Source: Anaspis maculata (Eukaryota > Arthropoda > Insecta > Coleoptera > Scraptiidae). From it: a stretch of 64,000 bases of DNA. The notes beneath the pieces were generated by a model. That model saw only the letters and a program-made list of their open reading frames with translations. It was not told where the DNA came from and did not search any database. Location of the stretch: the NCBI GenBank assembly GCA_949128115.1, contig OX421964.1:38804177-38868176 (forward strand), given 5' to 3'. The first letter of the stretch is position 1, and every line of letters starts with the position of its first letter. Below are positions 1-10,522 of the stretch, piece after piece. Both the position numbers and the translations under genes were made by a program.

Positions 1-103
1 TTTTCCCGTCCTATTATGAAGATAAAAGTGAAACTAACTACCACATGCTTATTGGGGAGTGTTCAGCTCCTTATTACCAATTGAAGAAAAAAATTGAATT
101 ATA

Positions 104-1000
104 CCCCATTTCTAGAACAGTCCAGAACATTTGAGCGTATTCGAGATAATTCTACAACATCTACAACATTCCAGAATGTTTCGTTATGTTGGAATGTTCG
201 GGAATAGTTTGGGACGTTCCGAAACATCCCGGAACGTTCCAGATCATTGTGGAATATACGAGATAATTCCAGAATGTTCCGGTATGTTCTGGAATGTTCG
301 GGAATAGTCTGGAACGTACGGAAACATCCTGGAACATTCCAGAGCATTGTGTAACATTCGAAATCATTCTACAACACTCCAGAATGTTCCGATATGTTCT
401 GGAATATTCGAGAATAGTCTAAACATTCGTCCAGAACATTCCAGTGTTCAAGATTACTCCACTACATTCCAGAATGTTCCGGTATTTTCTGGAATGTTCG
501 GGAATAGTCTGGAACGTTCGAAAACATCCCGAAACGTTCCAGATATTTGTGTAACATTCGAAATCATTCCAAAACATTTCAGAATGTTCCGATATGCTCT
601 GGAATATTCAAGAATAGTCTAAACATTCGTCCAGAACATTCAAGAATGTTCAAGATTATTCCACAACATTCCAGAATGTTCCGGTATATTCTGGAATGTT
701 CGGGAATAGTCTGGAACGTTCGAAAACTTCCCGGAACGTTCCAGATAATTGTGTATTATTCCAGATCATTCCACAACGTTGCAGAATGTTATACGATATG
801 TTCTGGAATGTTCGGGTACAGTCTGGAACGTTTGGAAACATCCTGGAATATTCCAGATCATTGTGGAACATTCAAGATCATTCCACAACATTCCATAATA
901 TGCCGGTATGTTCTGGAATATTCACGAATAGTTAGAAACGTTCGAAAACATCCCGGAACATTCCAGATCATTGTGAAACATTCCAGATTACATCATTAAG
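104..1000. repeat. satellite array of ~10-bp TTCnnGAA units
   Basis: The block is built from degenerate ten-base units of the form TTCNNGAANN, for example TTCCAGAATG, TTCCGGTATG, TTCTGGAATG and TTCGGGAATA. A higher order of about 100 bp is visible from recurring GTGT/GTGG landmarks near 249, 349, 549, 751, 863 and 973, with a closer match at 200 bp (349 against 549). Both strands are open for long stretches because the unit is near-palindromic and lacks stops, so the apparent reading frames are not genes. The spacing of GAA and TTC every five bases is that of a heat-shock element. Confidence 0.9.
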
Positions 1001-1084
1001 TTTTTCCTTATCCATGAAGAAGGTTCCCGGTTTCACGACAAGAGCGTGCTATTGAAGATATAAGGAATGGAAGTTTCGCCCCCT

Positions 1085-1246
1085 AGAAATTTCTAGAACA
1101 GCAGTCCAGAGCATTTGTCCAGAACATTCGAGGGTATTAGAGATAATCCCACAACATTCCAAAATGTTCTGGAATGTTCGGAAATAGTCTGGAACGTTAT
1201 CAGGAACATCCAAGAACATCCCAGAACATTCTCGAATGTAAATCCA
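1085..1246. repeat. second short block of the same satellite
   Basis: After about 85 bases of unrelated sequence the TTCnnGAA pattern resumes. Its opening (TTCTAGAACAG then TCCAGA.CATTT) matches the opening of the first block near 111, so the two blocks look like separate copies of an array start. The unit then decays after about 1246. Confidence 0.8.
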
Positions 1247-2219
1247 GAACTATGGCAGTCTGTAGTAACCATTTGTATTAGCGGGAGTATGCGCTCACGG
1301 GTATGCGCGCAAGTGATTTTTGTCACGGGAAAGGTGGATTGCTCATATATCCTCTTATACATAGACGTATCCACGTAAAACTTACAGCTGTATCTACAGC
1401 TGTATCTAGATTTCAGATTAGTTGTCTGAAACTTATTCCGATGGATAGCTAGCTGATTTTTTCTACATTTGTGTTGCCATTTTGGCCTGCCATATTGAAC
1501 TTCCGTAATAAGTACCTGACTATTTTTATGAAATTTGGAAACTACTCGTGACTTGTTTGGTTGAGTATGTTAATGATTATTAGGAACTTGCAATACTTGT
1601 ACTCATTCAAGTATGACAAAATTCATTTCATGATGAACAAAAACCCAGGACTCTTATGTACCACTTCTTTTATTTTTTAATTTAAAAACTGCTATACGGA
1701 AATAAGAGCAGTATAGATCGGATATTGTTTTGGAATTTGTATGATAAAAAAAGAGAAACGTTAACCGCGGTTGTATTGGCGCGCATATTTCGTCACGTTC
1801 GTTTTTAATTACAATCCGGATGCTCCGCGTAATGTTTTTCATTTTGTGGTGGTGGCTTAAAAAACTGGCGGTGAAGCTTTCAGAATTGCTTGGTTTAAGC
1901 ATGATGACGGAATTAAAAAGCGTAGTACTGAAAGTGGATCTAAGACTGGGAAAGACCAATTTTCTGCTCTTTGAAGTTTGGTTGTACAATGAAGATAATT
2001 GTAATAATGCCAGAAGGTGAACAATGTCTCCTCACAATAATCGTCTCACCAACTTATTAGTATACAGAAACCAAGAATACCAATAAAAAAATAATTCATA
2101 AGAGGTGGAAATATTTATAGGCTCAAAACAGTCGTTATGGATTAGTTATTTGTCCAGTGGCCTTGATGGCCCTACCCATTCAAAAAGAACCTGATGTCGC
2201 GTAGATGAAGAAGTAAGAT
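1247..2219. other. no gene seen
   Basis: AT-rich sequence with a small duplicated ACAGCTGTATCT near 1385-1410. I see no coding signature or repeat match elsewhere in the window. Confidence 0.5.
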
Positions 2220-3134
2220 GAGGTGTATTTCTTCATTCATTTATGATTGTACTACACCTAACGGGCAGAAGAGCCCATCAAAGAGTGAGAGATACCAAAG
2301 ACAAATCCAATGGGGGTAGGTATATACTTACATAATAACCTTGGTCTTTATGTTGGATAGAGAACAGTTGAAGAGATCAACCTCGCCCTGATAAGTAGAG
2401 TGATTGACAATCATCTGACAGAGAGGAGATGTCACCAAGATGTTGGTTCTAGCTGTGGGGAGGTGGAATAAATTGTGTTCCCTAGAGGATAGCTGAGAAA
2501 AACTGAGACCCACAGCGCCAAGAAAACCAGGGCAATCCAACGCGTTGCTGAACAGTCCAAAAAGAAAACGGATTGAGTGAAACATTGTTCGAGACTTCAA
2601 AGATGACAAATTTTTTTTTCTAACCTGATCTCCTGAGGGAAATTACGTGAAGGGTATTGGTAGTCCAGTATGAAATAAGCCGCTTTCAAAAATCTCCTCT
2701 GAACTCTCTCCAAATCATTATTGAAGGAGTCATGGATCGGACTTCAGACAAGAGAGGCGTATTCAAGCTTGGACCGGACAAAAGAAACATAAGGCTTTCA
2801 GTGTATCAACGTTGGAAAATGCTTTTGAGTTTCTTGGCACAAAGCCAAGGCCATGCCAAGCTCGAGATAGAACTGATGTGATCTTTGAAGGATAGACCGC
2901 TGTCAAAAACTACTCCAAAGTTCTTCACCATCCGAGGTCTCTGCAATATCTCTCCCCTAAAGTATAGCCGAAAACGACGTTTGTATGTTTTCTGCCATAG
3001 GACATAACGCTGCACTTACTCACACATTGATCGGCAAGCCATTCTCATTGCATGCACCAAGCGACAACTGTTTTGAGATTCGCCTGCAAGCACCCACAGT
3101 CTGCGAGGAAAGACAACACACTAATGGTACTATT

Positions 3135-3261
3135 CAGTGAAAAAGATACATCGATGTAAGCGCTACATCGCTGTAAAATGACAAAAGTAATAATGTTTTG
3201 CATTGTCACATGTGTCATCTTACAGCGATACAGCGCTTACATCGATGTATCTTTTTCACAG
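3135..3261. mobile_element. palindromic MITE
   Basis: An inverted repeat in which CAGTGAAAAAGATACATCGA at the left is mirrored by the right end reading TCGATGTATCTTTTTCACAG. The arms continue through TGTAAGCGCT and the CATCGCTGTAA region, leaving a loop of about 45 bases. No coding capacity. It lies inside the dead retrotransposon, so it inserted later. The superfamily is not clear because no convincing target duplication was found. Confidence 0.85.
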
Positions 3262-3271
3262 AATAACACAC

Positions 3272-3479
3272 CATAAATACATTGAATTAATGTTTTCCTC
3301 CTTATCGGCCTGCACCGGCCATAGGAGTTTTTGTCCTTTATTATCACATTTACAATATTTACATAGTCAGAAAAATTGCAAATTGGACAAACACAAACAT
3401 CCAGATTTCTTCCGGGAATCGAACCCGGGGCTCTCGCAGTCGCAGGCAGCCACACAACCACCTGCGCCACGAGGCCGTC
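3272..3479 (-). mobile_element. tRNA-derived SINE, copy 1 (reverse)
   Basis: On the minus strand it begins GACGGCCTCGTGGCGCAGG, with an A-box-like TGGCGCAGG.GG and a perfect B box GGTTCGATTCC. The body ends GTGCAGGCCGATAAGGA followed by a weak ATT-rich tail. The same body is present on the plus strand at 58656-58858, which establishes it as a family. Flanking sequences (ACACACCATAA left, CCACACTATAA right) look like an imperfect target duplication. Confidence 0.88.
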
Positions 3480-4614
3480 AAGGCACCACACTATAAACCT
3501 TCAAGTCGTCTGCATAAAGCAAGTACCTCGCATGATTTTCATAACCGTTTATAAAAAGGACCCAGCACAGAACCCTGAGGAACTCCGGAATCCTGTGAAA
3601 ACCTGCGGGACCTCAAGCCCTTAGGGTAGACGTATTGATACCTAATACCTATCACAAAGATAAGAGCGAAACAAGAATATGAGTGGATCAGAAAGTCCAT
3701 ACGAACTCAATCTGCGGAGTGAGATGCCGTGGTCCAGTTTGTCAAATAATGCCTCCGAGAAGTCAGTGTATATAGCATCAACCTGTTGTCCACCATCAAT
3801 TTTCTCACTAAGGTATTGGGTGAAGTTTGAAAGATTGGTCACAGTGGAACGAGCCCTCATAAAACCATGCTGGTGAACAGCGATGGCGTGACTATGTGAC
3901 ATGTGACATGACTAGATATGAGACCATGCAAAATCGTTCCAAACACCTTGGAAGAATTGTTCAACCAATGAGCCTGTAGTTCGTGACCTCCGCCCTGTTA
4001 CCCTTCTTGAATAGTGGACACAGACTAGAAGTTTTCCCGATTGAGGGGAACTGGAAGGTTTCGAGGATCAAATTGAAAATGGTCCTCAAAGGACTGGCAA
4101 GAACCCAGCGGCAATCTCTGATTAGAAAAGCGGGTATCTGATCTGTAGCTGCTGTGCAACTAATTCTCAACTTTCATAGATAGGTGATTTAGATAAGGAC
4201 CGGGCGAGACCCGTGCCTTGAAAGAATCGCTACTGGAGGCAGCAAAAGACTCAGAAAAGCAGTGAGCAAAAACAAATCGACTACCTGCTGCAAGTTAGAA
4301 GTTGAGCCCTCCTCAAACTTCATGACTGTTGGAATGCCATGACCCCCTCTCTTGGATTCCACCAATGACTAGAATTGTTTTGATCCTGCCTGATGCTAGT
4401 CTCAACACTCTCCACATTTCTTGTGTAAAGTCTGTGATCATGAAACTCTCTCAAGTCACTTTGAGATTACGTTCTCTTGAATCTGAGTCCCACCTTGTCT
4501 TTGTACTTCGTTCTCTTAATCAGATCATGATTGTACCATTTCGGGTACTGATGAACAGACGTGGATCCGCTAGTGGATTTGCTCCTTTTTTGAGAACATG
4601 CTTATCGAGAACTG

Positions 4615-4761
4615 ACCTCGGGTTCCACCAAAATTTCAAGAGCAGATTAAATCTATCACGCTGATAGTTGCTATGCACCAGCCAATAGGATGGCCAGTTG
4701 CTTAGTTACTATCAGAGTGATAAAGTTATCGCGTTGATAAAAGTTTGGTGGAACCCGAGGT
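4615..4761. mobile_element. MITE family A, copy 1 (147 bp)
   Basis: It starts ACCTCGGGTTCCACCAAA and ends in the exact inverse TTTGGTGGAACCCGAGGT, giving 18-bp terminal inverted repeats. The interior contains a second symmetric pair (CTATCACGCTGATAG and ACTATCAGAGTGATA). A copy of nearly identical sequence is at 52819-52964. It has no reading frame and depends on a transposase from elsewhere. Confidence 0.92.
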
Positions 4762-4863
4762 GAGTGTAGCGAAAAGAAAACAGAGACATAAGAGCAACGA
4801 ATTGATGCGGAACAGCTTTAAAATAGATTTCATTTATCTGGAATGACAAAATAACGGTACGAG

Positions 4864-5079
4864 TATATCCCATACACTTTCTATCTTCAGTAGAATGACT
4901 TTTTGGAGCAAAAATAAAGTGACAAGCTGGATCGCTGGGAGAATACGGCCAATGGCTGCTGATAGTTTCCCTCCAAAACTTTGCAGGTGTCATTAGCCCC
5001 AGCCGTAGCTCCCCAGCTTGTCGCTTTATTTTTGCTCCAAAAAGTCATTCTACAGAAAATGGAAAGTGTATGGGATATA
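4864..5079. mobile_element. palindromic MITE (216 bp)
   Basis: The left arm TATATCCCATACACTTTC... is mirrored by the right arm ...GGAAAGTGTATGGGATATA. The pairing carries on inward through GTAGAATGACTTTTTGGAGC and AAAAATAAAG..ACAAGCTGG, for about 75 bases per arm. The loop near 4945-5008 is unpaired. No coding capacity. Confidence 0.88.
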
Positions 5080-5530
5080 GGTGCTAACAACAAAAACGAA
5101 ATGCGTCAACCGTCAGCTGAGAAAAGCACAATTCAAACCACCAGAAATGGCCGAAGTGCCGACTGCCGAGTGGTGAGGTGAACTCAACCATTTTCTGAAA
5201 CGGGCTTAGTTTATTTTAACTCGGTAGAAGTCACGACTGGACACTGTTGGGGAAGTATGACCCTGTCTACACGCCTGGCCACTCAAGCAGTATCTACATT
5301 AGAAGCTGACAGGTAGCATGACGTCACAACAGATTAAAGTGACTACCTATAGTCAAGGTTCAAATTCATTGAAGAAAAGAAATCCAAGAGAAATTACACC
5401 TTGGAATAAATTACTCCAAAAGAGTGAACCGCCATAGATAAAAAAGACTTTTATTAGGAGTGCTTCATGCAGCTCTGAACATAACCAACTAAACCAACGT
5501 AGTTCAAGAGGCGTAGTTCAAAGGTTCAAG
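5080..5530. other. no gene; probable 5' leader of the next retrotransposon
   Basis: No coding signature. The sequence leading up to 5531 presumably includes the 5' untranslated region of the CR1-like element, but its left end could not be placed because no target duplication was found. A TGACGTCA palindrome lies at 5319-5326. Confidence 0.4.
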
Positions 5531-6505
5531 ATGGCGACACCGCTTGCTCACGCTGATTTAAGCGCTCCTGTGAATAAATGCAGAAAATGCAAAAGAAATC
5601 TAGTGAACAGCCTGAAGTGCAACATCTGTGGCAGCTGCTTCCATCCATCATGTGCAAAACTGTGTAGTTTTGTGAGATTCAACGACGATGGCTCGGTTTC
5701 CTGCTGTGTGGACGTGGATGAGGATGTGGCGGAGTTTGTGGATGCGCTGGAGGAGGTCTCGCCGCCCGGGGATTGGATGCAGAAGAGCATAGTAAAATAC
5801 ATTATCCATCAAAAGGACGTGATCATCCAAGGACTGCGAAAGGAAATCCAGTTGCTTAATGAAAAAGTCCAGCTAATAACCCGTGAAAATGACAAGGTCA
5901 ATTCCCAAGAAAAAAGATCCGAGATATCACCAGCAGTGAATTATGATAGAGGCAGCCAGAAAAAGAAGATAAGTGATACTTCTAGTAAACAAACGACAAC
6001 AAAGGCCGCTGTGAACAATAAATCGGCTCCAATTATTTTGAAGGGTGACGTTGCATCAGCCTTACTTCAAGCGCAACAAAAGTTGAAGGTTGACGAAGGC
6101 AAACAGACGAATATCAACAGGGTGAGACCACAAAAAGAACTAACTCTTGATAACTCCATCAAGACTTGGCAGGTGGTGAACCCGAAGAAGCGGAAAACGA
6201 AGAATCCTACGATTATCGGAAATATACAGGGAGGTCTCAAAGGTGTACCACGCTTTGCTGATCTTCATGCTTACAGGTTTACACCTAGTACATCGTCAGA
6301 GGAAGTGACTGATTTACTCAAACCGCATTTTCCCGAAGTGAGGGTCGAAGAAATGAATTCGAAGTACCCTGAGATATACTCATCATTTAGGGTATCCGTG
6401 CACAGCGATAATTTTCCAAAGGCAATGGATCCAAGTATATGGCCCGAAGGTGTTTGTGTGTCAAAGTTTTTTATGATGAAGAAAAGGGAGAATGTTATAA
6501 AGTAA
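5531..6505 (+). CDS. retrotransposon ORF1 protein (PHD-like finger, coiled coil)
   Basis: A 324-residue protein, the putative nucleic-acid-binding partner of the retrotransposon RNA. Cysteines and a histidine at C17, C20, C30, C33, H38 and C41, with C58 and C59 beyond, make a PHD/RING-like zinc cluster of the type seen in ORF1 of many arthropod CR1-like elements. Residues about 85-130 are rich in charged and aliphatic residues with a heptad feel, so a coiled coil is likely. A basic linker follows (KKRKTKNP near 217-224). The last 80 residues, from ADLHAYRF onward, resemble the compact C-terminal domain common to these proteins. The reading frame overlaps the start of ORF2 by 67 bases in another frame. 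The ATG at 5531 lies in ATTCAAGATGG-like context and is the first in frame. Confidence 0.85.
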   Translation: MATPLAHADLSAPVNKCRKCKRNLVNSLKCNICGSCFHPSCAKLCSFVRFNDDGSVSCCVDVDEDVAEFVDALEEVSPPGDWMQKSIVKYIIHQKDVIIQGLRKEIQLLNEKVQLITRENDKVNSQEKRSEISPAVNYDRGSQKKKISDTSSKQTTTKAAVNNKSAPIILKGDVASALLQAQQKLKVDEGKQTNINRVRPQKELTLDNSIKTWQVVNPKKRKTKNPTIIGNIQGGLKGVPRFADLHAYRFTPSTSSEEVTDLLKPHFPEVRVEEMNSKYPEIYSSFRVSVHSDNFPKAMDPSIWPEGVCVSKFFMMKKRENVIK

Positions 6506-9375
6506 ACAAAGATGATGTGTGCTCGATGCCTGATGCCAAACCATTCAGTGAAGATGTTATAAGTGTGATGAATTTCAATATCCAGGGCATTCGAAATAAG
6601 ATATTGGAATTGGAAGTACTTTTGAGAATGTACAGTGTTGATATTTTTTGTGTCACCGAACACTGGCTTAGCAAATCTGACCTCAGTGTTCTTGAGCTAA
6701 TCAATTTTGAACTTACAGCGCAGTTTTGCAGGCAAACATATGCACGCGGTGGCGTTGCAATATATAGTAGGAAAGGTAGTAACCTGCCTTTCAAAAACAT
6801 CAATTATAAACATGCCATAGAAAAAGAATTTGAGGTCGCAATTACTGTGACAGAACTCCCAAAAAAGAATTCTAAACTTTACATAATAGCAATCTATAGA
6901 AGTCCGAATACTGATGTTAATATTTTTATTGAAAGATTTTATGAACTGTTGAACTATTTGTATGACCCTAAATGTTTTTATATTTTTTGTGGTGATGTTA
7001 ATGTGAATTTCCTGAACAGTGATGAAGCTGCATGTGGAAAATTAACTAACATGTTTAATGAGTTCAACATCACGAGACATATTGTTGATCCTACTAGAAA
7101 TACAAATGTATCTAGTACATGTATAGATATTGTGTGCTCTAACTTGGAAGCTGCAGAGACAGAGATTGAGGACACATTTTTGTCAGACCATTGTTTTCAG
7201 GTATGCAGATTCAATAAGCCCTTCCTTAGTGAACAGCGACCTAAGGAGGTTTTCAGACGCGATTTTTCTTGCAGGAACTTGAACAACTTCAGATTTTCAA
7301 TACTGACCGAGACCTGGAGTGATGTGTACTATGCAAGGGATGCTTCGGAGGGGTATAATGCACTTTTTGACATAATAAAGAGTCATTTTGATAATCATTT
7401 CAGACTGAGGAGGGTCAGGACTGCTCGGGGTGGAGGCTGGCATGATGCGGAGTTGAAGGAGTTTCACGCTATGCTTTGTGAGATGGCTCAGATCAATAAG
7501 ACAATTGATAACGAGACATATCGCAATCGGTTCCACTATCTCAAGGCATTGTATAAAAAGAAAATTGCAGAGAAAAAACTGAACATCAATAACGGTAGAT
7601 TAGAAAGAACTAACAATATTGCTAGGGAGAGTTGGCGAATAATACACGGCGAAAGAAAACATGCTAATGGGACCTGTCCTGAGCGTCTAGTCACGACTGA
7701 GAATCTTGTTTTAGATAAAGTAGAGGACATTGCCAATTATTTTAACAAATGCTTCAGCTCCTCCTCCGGTCCCTCAGATAAACTAAAACCGAATTTTAAA
7801 ATTACGAAAAACGTACAAAGTTTCTACTTAAATCCAACTACGCCGCAGGAGATTTTTGAGATCACGAACAAAACTGCATCTAAACCAACTGCCGGAATGG
7901 ATGGGATTGACGGAAGGGTTTCGAAGGCAGTGGCGGATTTAGTATGCTATCCGATTTCATTTCTTATCAATAAGTCTTTTACCTCTGGTGAATATCCGTC
8001 TTCCCTGAAACAATCTAAATCCATCCCGGTTTTTAAGAAAGGTTCAAAGGAAGTAGTGACTAACTATCGAAACATTGCCTTGCAGAATCAGATCGCCAAG
8101 ATTTTTGAATCATGCTACAACAATCGATTGTACGATTTCTTTATAAAAAATAAGTTATTTTCTCCATGTCAGCATGGATTCATGAAGAATAAGTCGACTT
8201 GTAGTGCCATGGCTGAATTAATTAATTTCATCTACGACTCACTTAATTGTAAACAGCACCCGATGGCTTTATTTTTTGATCTCTCGAAAGCGTTCGATTC
8301 GGTAGATCACGAGGTTCTAATGGATAAGTTGTATGCATGGGGTATCCGCGGTGTGGCCAGTGACTGGATACGTTCCTACCTTAGTGATAGGACTCAGTGC
8401 GTTGTTTTGGATGGTGTTACTTCGAGTCCATTACCGGTGAATAGGGGCGTACCTCAGGGCTCAATATTGGGACCTATACTTTTCATAGTTTTTATTAATG
8501 ATCTGCCCAACTTTTGTGTAGTTCCGGATAAGAGCCTGATTTATGCGGATGATACCAATTTTCTGCTTCGGCATTCCGACTTGTCAGTGGTAGCGGATCG
8601 TGCCTCCCGGTCGGCTGAGGAGCTGGAGGAGTGGTGCAGGGACAATGGCTTATCGTTGAACATCAGTAAGACGCTTCTTATGCGGTTCATGACAAAGAAC
8701 GGGTCCTGCGATCGGTCTGTACTTGTTAGGCTTGGTGGACGGTCGGTTGAGCAAGCATCTTACGCTAAGTTTTTGGGCGTGGTGTTTGATCAGAAATTGA
8801 CATTCCAGCATCACGTAAACGAAGTAGCTAGCAAACTTAGCAGAAACGCTTTTTTGATGAGACAGATTCGTGACACGGTCTCCCCCCGAGTTCTCCGATT
8901 GGCCTACTTCGGTCTGATTCAGTCAGTTATGTCATACGGCCTGATAGTTTGGGGCTCCTCTTCGCACCTTGACACGGTATTTGTTGTCCAGAAGAGGGTG
9001 CTGAGGTGTATGGGAGGCGTTGGTCCACGTACTTCGTGCAGAGATTTATTTTCAAAATTCAAAATTTTAACCTTACCATCTCTATATATTTATCAGATCG
9101 TATTGAACGTTAAGAAGCTCAAATCTACATTGCCAAGTAGAGGCGACAAGCATGTCTATAGGACGAGAGGTGGTTCCTCCCTTGACCTTCCCTATTCACG
9201 ACTGGGACTCGGTCAGAACAGTCACATGTATCAAGGAATTAAGTGTTTTAATAAGTTCCTGCAATTGACAAGTGATGTAACTAGTGATTGCAATTATGCA
9301 GCTTTCAAACGGAGCTTGTATGACTTTTTAGTTGACAAGGCTTTTTACTCTGTTGGGAAATTTCTCGAGCTATGA
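6439..9375 (+). CDS. retrotransposon ORF2: APE endonuclease and reverse transcriptase
   Basis: A 978-residue frame. The N-terminal AP-endonuclease-like domain starts around residue 44 (MNFNIQGIRNK, then CVTEHWL). It carries the catalytic GDVN at D186/N188 and SDH at D250/H251. The reverse transcriptase has SIPVFKKGS..VTNYRNIAL, motif A FFDLSKAFDSVDH (D614), NRGVPQGSILGPILF and the active-site YADD (D704, D705). FLGVVFD follows in the thumb. The protein nicks chromosomal DNA and copies its own RNA at the nick. The first ATG lies inside ORF1 in the other frame. Residues before about 30 carry no domain, so translation may really begin at a later methionine, for example just past the ORF1 stop. 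There are no stops or frameshifts and all catalytic residues are present. Confidence 0.95.
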   Translation: MARRCLCVKVFYDEEKGECYKVNKDDVCSMPDAKPFSEDVISVMNFNIQGIRNKILELEVLLRMYSVDIFCVTEHWLSKSDLSVLELINFELTAQFCRQTYARGGVAIYSRKGSNLPFKNINYKHAIEKEFEVAITVTELPKKNSKLYIIAIYRSPNTDVNIFIERFYELLNYLYDPKCFYIFCGDVNVNFLNSDEAACGKLTNMFNEFNITRHIVDPTRNTNVSSTCIDIVCSNLEAAETEIEDTFLSDHCFQVCRFNKPFLSEQRPKEVFRRDFSCRNLNNFRFSILTETWSDVYYARDASEGYNALFDIIKSHFDNHFRLRRVRTARGGGWHDAELKEFHAMLCEMAQINKTIDNETYRNRFHYLKALYKKKIAEKKLNINNGRLERTNNIARESWRIIHGERKHANGTCPERLVTTENLVLDKVEDIANYFNKCFSSSSGPSDKLKPNFKITKNVQSFYLNPTTPQEIFEITNKTASKPTAGMDGIDGRVSKAVADLVCYPISFLINKSFTSGEYPSSLKQSKSIPVFKKGSKEVVTNYRNIALQNQIAKIFESCYNNRLYDFFIKNKLFSPCQHGFMKNKSTCSAMAELINFIYDSLNCKQHPMALFFDLSKAFDSVDHEVLMDKLYAWGIRGVASDWIRSYLSDRTQCVVLDGVTSSPLPVNRGVPQGSILGPILFIVFINDLPNFCVVPDKSLIYADDTNFLLRHSDLSVVADRASRSAEELEEWCRDNGLSLNISKTLLMRFMTKNGSCDRSVLVRLGGRSVEQASYAKFLGVVFDQKLTFQHHVNEVASKLSRNAFLMRQIRDTVSPRVLRLAYFGLIQSVMSYGLIVWGSSSHLDTVFVVQKRVLRCMGGVGPRTSCRDLFSKFKILTLPSLYIYQIVLNVKKLKSTLPSRGDKHVYRTRGGSSLDLPYSRLGLGQNSHMYQGIKCFNKFLQLTSDVTSDCNYAAFKRSLYDFLVDKAFYSVGKFLEL

Positions 9376-9553
9376 TTTTATTGTTCCTTATTTGTTAATT
9401 TATTACTCACCTACCCACTTTCTCTTTTATCTTTAGATTTAGTGTTTGGACATGTCCTATATTTTATTTATGAGTGAAATATCAATCTTTATATTTTATT
9501 TACACTTCTGTAAAATCACGGACGAAAATAAATATTATTATTATATTATAGTA

Positions 9554-9895
9554 CGAGTAAAGCACGGGAAGAGAGTGTCTTGTCACACAGTTTTCCATAA
9601 GAAAAGCAGACGTCAACGAAATTAAATTACTCGTGGGAATGTGAACGCCTCGTGATGCACTTTAGTCTAATCCGTCCCTGAACATGCAGGTGCTGGTATT
9701 TGAATTTCAACTCCGCGTACCTAATGGGGATTAGACAATAAATTGCGGGCGCATTCCTTGGAAGCCGACGGCGACTCGCCGCCGCGCGTCTGAGAACCTA
9801 CTACTGCCGCGCCGCCTGGGAAGTTGGCGGAAGATCCGCCTCGGGTAAGTGCGGCAAAACATATTAGGGCGAGAAATGCAAAAAAAAGATCATCC
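9554..9895. other. GC-richer unique stretch, no gene assigned
   Basis: The part from about 9740 to 9850 is rich in CG dinucleotides (GGCGACTCGCCGCCGCGCGTC). It contains a good donor-like GTAAGT at 9845-9850 on the plus strand. It could be a 5' untranslated exon, but there is no partner acceptor or reading frame to support that. Confidence 0.35.
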
Positions 9896-9901
9896 ACTCA
9901 C

Positions 9902-10522
9902 CGGAATATCTTTGAACACTTCTGGATCGAGTTCTTCGAATTTGTTTCCGTTAAGTTTGAGCACATGCAGTTTCCCGAGTTTCAGAAACAACCGAGGCAC
10001 TAATTCTTCGAGCAAATTTCTTTGCAACGTCAATATCCTTAATTCGGTGAGGTGCTTGAACACACCGCTGCTTGGTAAATTTTTAATGCGGTTATCGTCC
10101 AAGTTCAATTCCACTAGGTTCACGAGTCCCCGGAAGTTGTGGTCGAGGAGGCCACTTATGTTATTAAAAGTCAGATCTAATAACTTGAGCGAGGGCACGC
10201 CCCAGAATGCGTGCATTCCGATCTGCTGAATTCCGGATTTTCTAATATGGAGCTCCTGCAGGTTCTTGAAGTGCTGGAAGATTGGAGTTATTGTTAGGGA
10301 GTTCCAGTTCGATGCCGGAGCGGATATTTCCAGGACCTCCATGTCGGGGTCCATTTCCACGGTAGGAATGGGGTCGTGCATGCCGCCCATAGTGCAGAGT
10401 ACTTTTCGGCGGCCTTTTTCGGTCAGCTTGCAGGTGCAGTTGGACGGGCACAGAGCGTTACTTGATGAACACAGCCATAACAGTACGAGGCACGATGATA
10501 GCTGATGCCAGCACAAAAGCAT
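9902..10522 (-). CDS. first coding exon of a secreted/membrane LRR protein
   Basis: This is the best host coding exon in the window. On the minus strand a pyrimidine-rich TATCTTTTGCAG acceptor precedes G-ATG, and the exon ends CCG followed by the donor GTGAGT, in phase 0 after 207 codons. The protein opens with a hydrophobic signal peptide (about residues 10-23). An LRR N-terminal cap follows, with C25, C29, C31 and C43, and then about five leucine-rich repeats between residues 88 and 205 (for example LKLLDLTFNNISGLLDHNF and LVELNLDDNRIKNLP). Such proteins act at the cell surface in adhesion or signalling. The remaining repeats, any transmembrane segment and the C terminus must lie in exons to the left. 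None was found between here and position 1, so the next intron may hold the CR1 element or the gene may leave the window. An upstream in-frame ATG at 10561 lies within the intron and is rejected. I do not recognise the exact orthologue. Confidence 0.85.

Larger units (their letters stand above)
2220..4580 (-). pseudogene. dead non-LTR retrotransposon (RT remnant)
   Basis: Reading the minus strand from about 4560 down gives recognisable pieces in the order of a Jockey/CR1-type reverse transcriptase. These are a linker PKWYNHDLIKRTKYKDK (about 4535-4490), then FPSIGKTSSLCPLFKKGNRA with EVTNYR (about 4060-3970), then HQHGFMRARSTVTNL with IYTDFSEALFDKLDH (about 3870-3710). GVVFDSGLSFKDHI follows (about 2920-2880), and then a tail with PTARTN near 2450. 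Frames change and stops intervene, so it cannot be translated through. The 3' end is probably near 2220, just beyond a TGTAGTACAATCATAAATG stretch. A SINE and a palindromic MITE sit inside it, in the gap between the RT palm and the thumb segment. Confidence 0.85.
5531..9553 (+). mobile_element. intact CR1/Jockey-type non-LTR retrotransposon
   Basis: Two long overlapping reading frames (a zinc-finger ORF1 and an endonuclease/reverse-transcriptase ORF2) are followed by about 165 bases of 3' UTR. The end is AATAAATATTATTATTATAT, a short (ATT)n tail typical of the CR1 and related lineages. Neither frame is interrupted, so the copy is recent and possibly competent. The 5' boundary is uncertain: I start it at ORF1, and the real leader lies upstream. 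It sits between degraded repeats and, to the right, the host LRR exon on the opposite strand, so it may lie within an intron or downstream of that gene. Confidence 0.9.

Noticed and set aside
99..999. Overlapping reading frames of 66-150 codons on both strands at the left edge
   Set aside because: They are open because the satellite unit is near-palindromic and stop-poor; frames on both strands mirror each other and encode repeats.
9845..9850. GTAAGT as the end of a plus-strand 5' exon
   Set aside because: A good donor in CG-rich sequence, but no acceptor, frame or promoter element could be tied to it.
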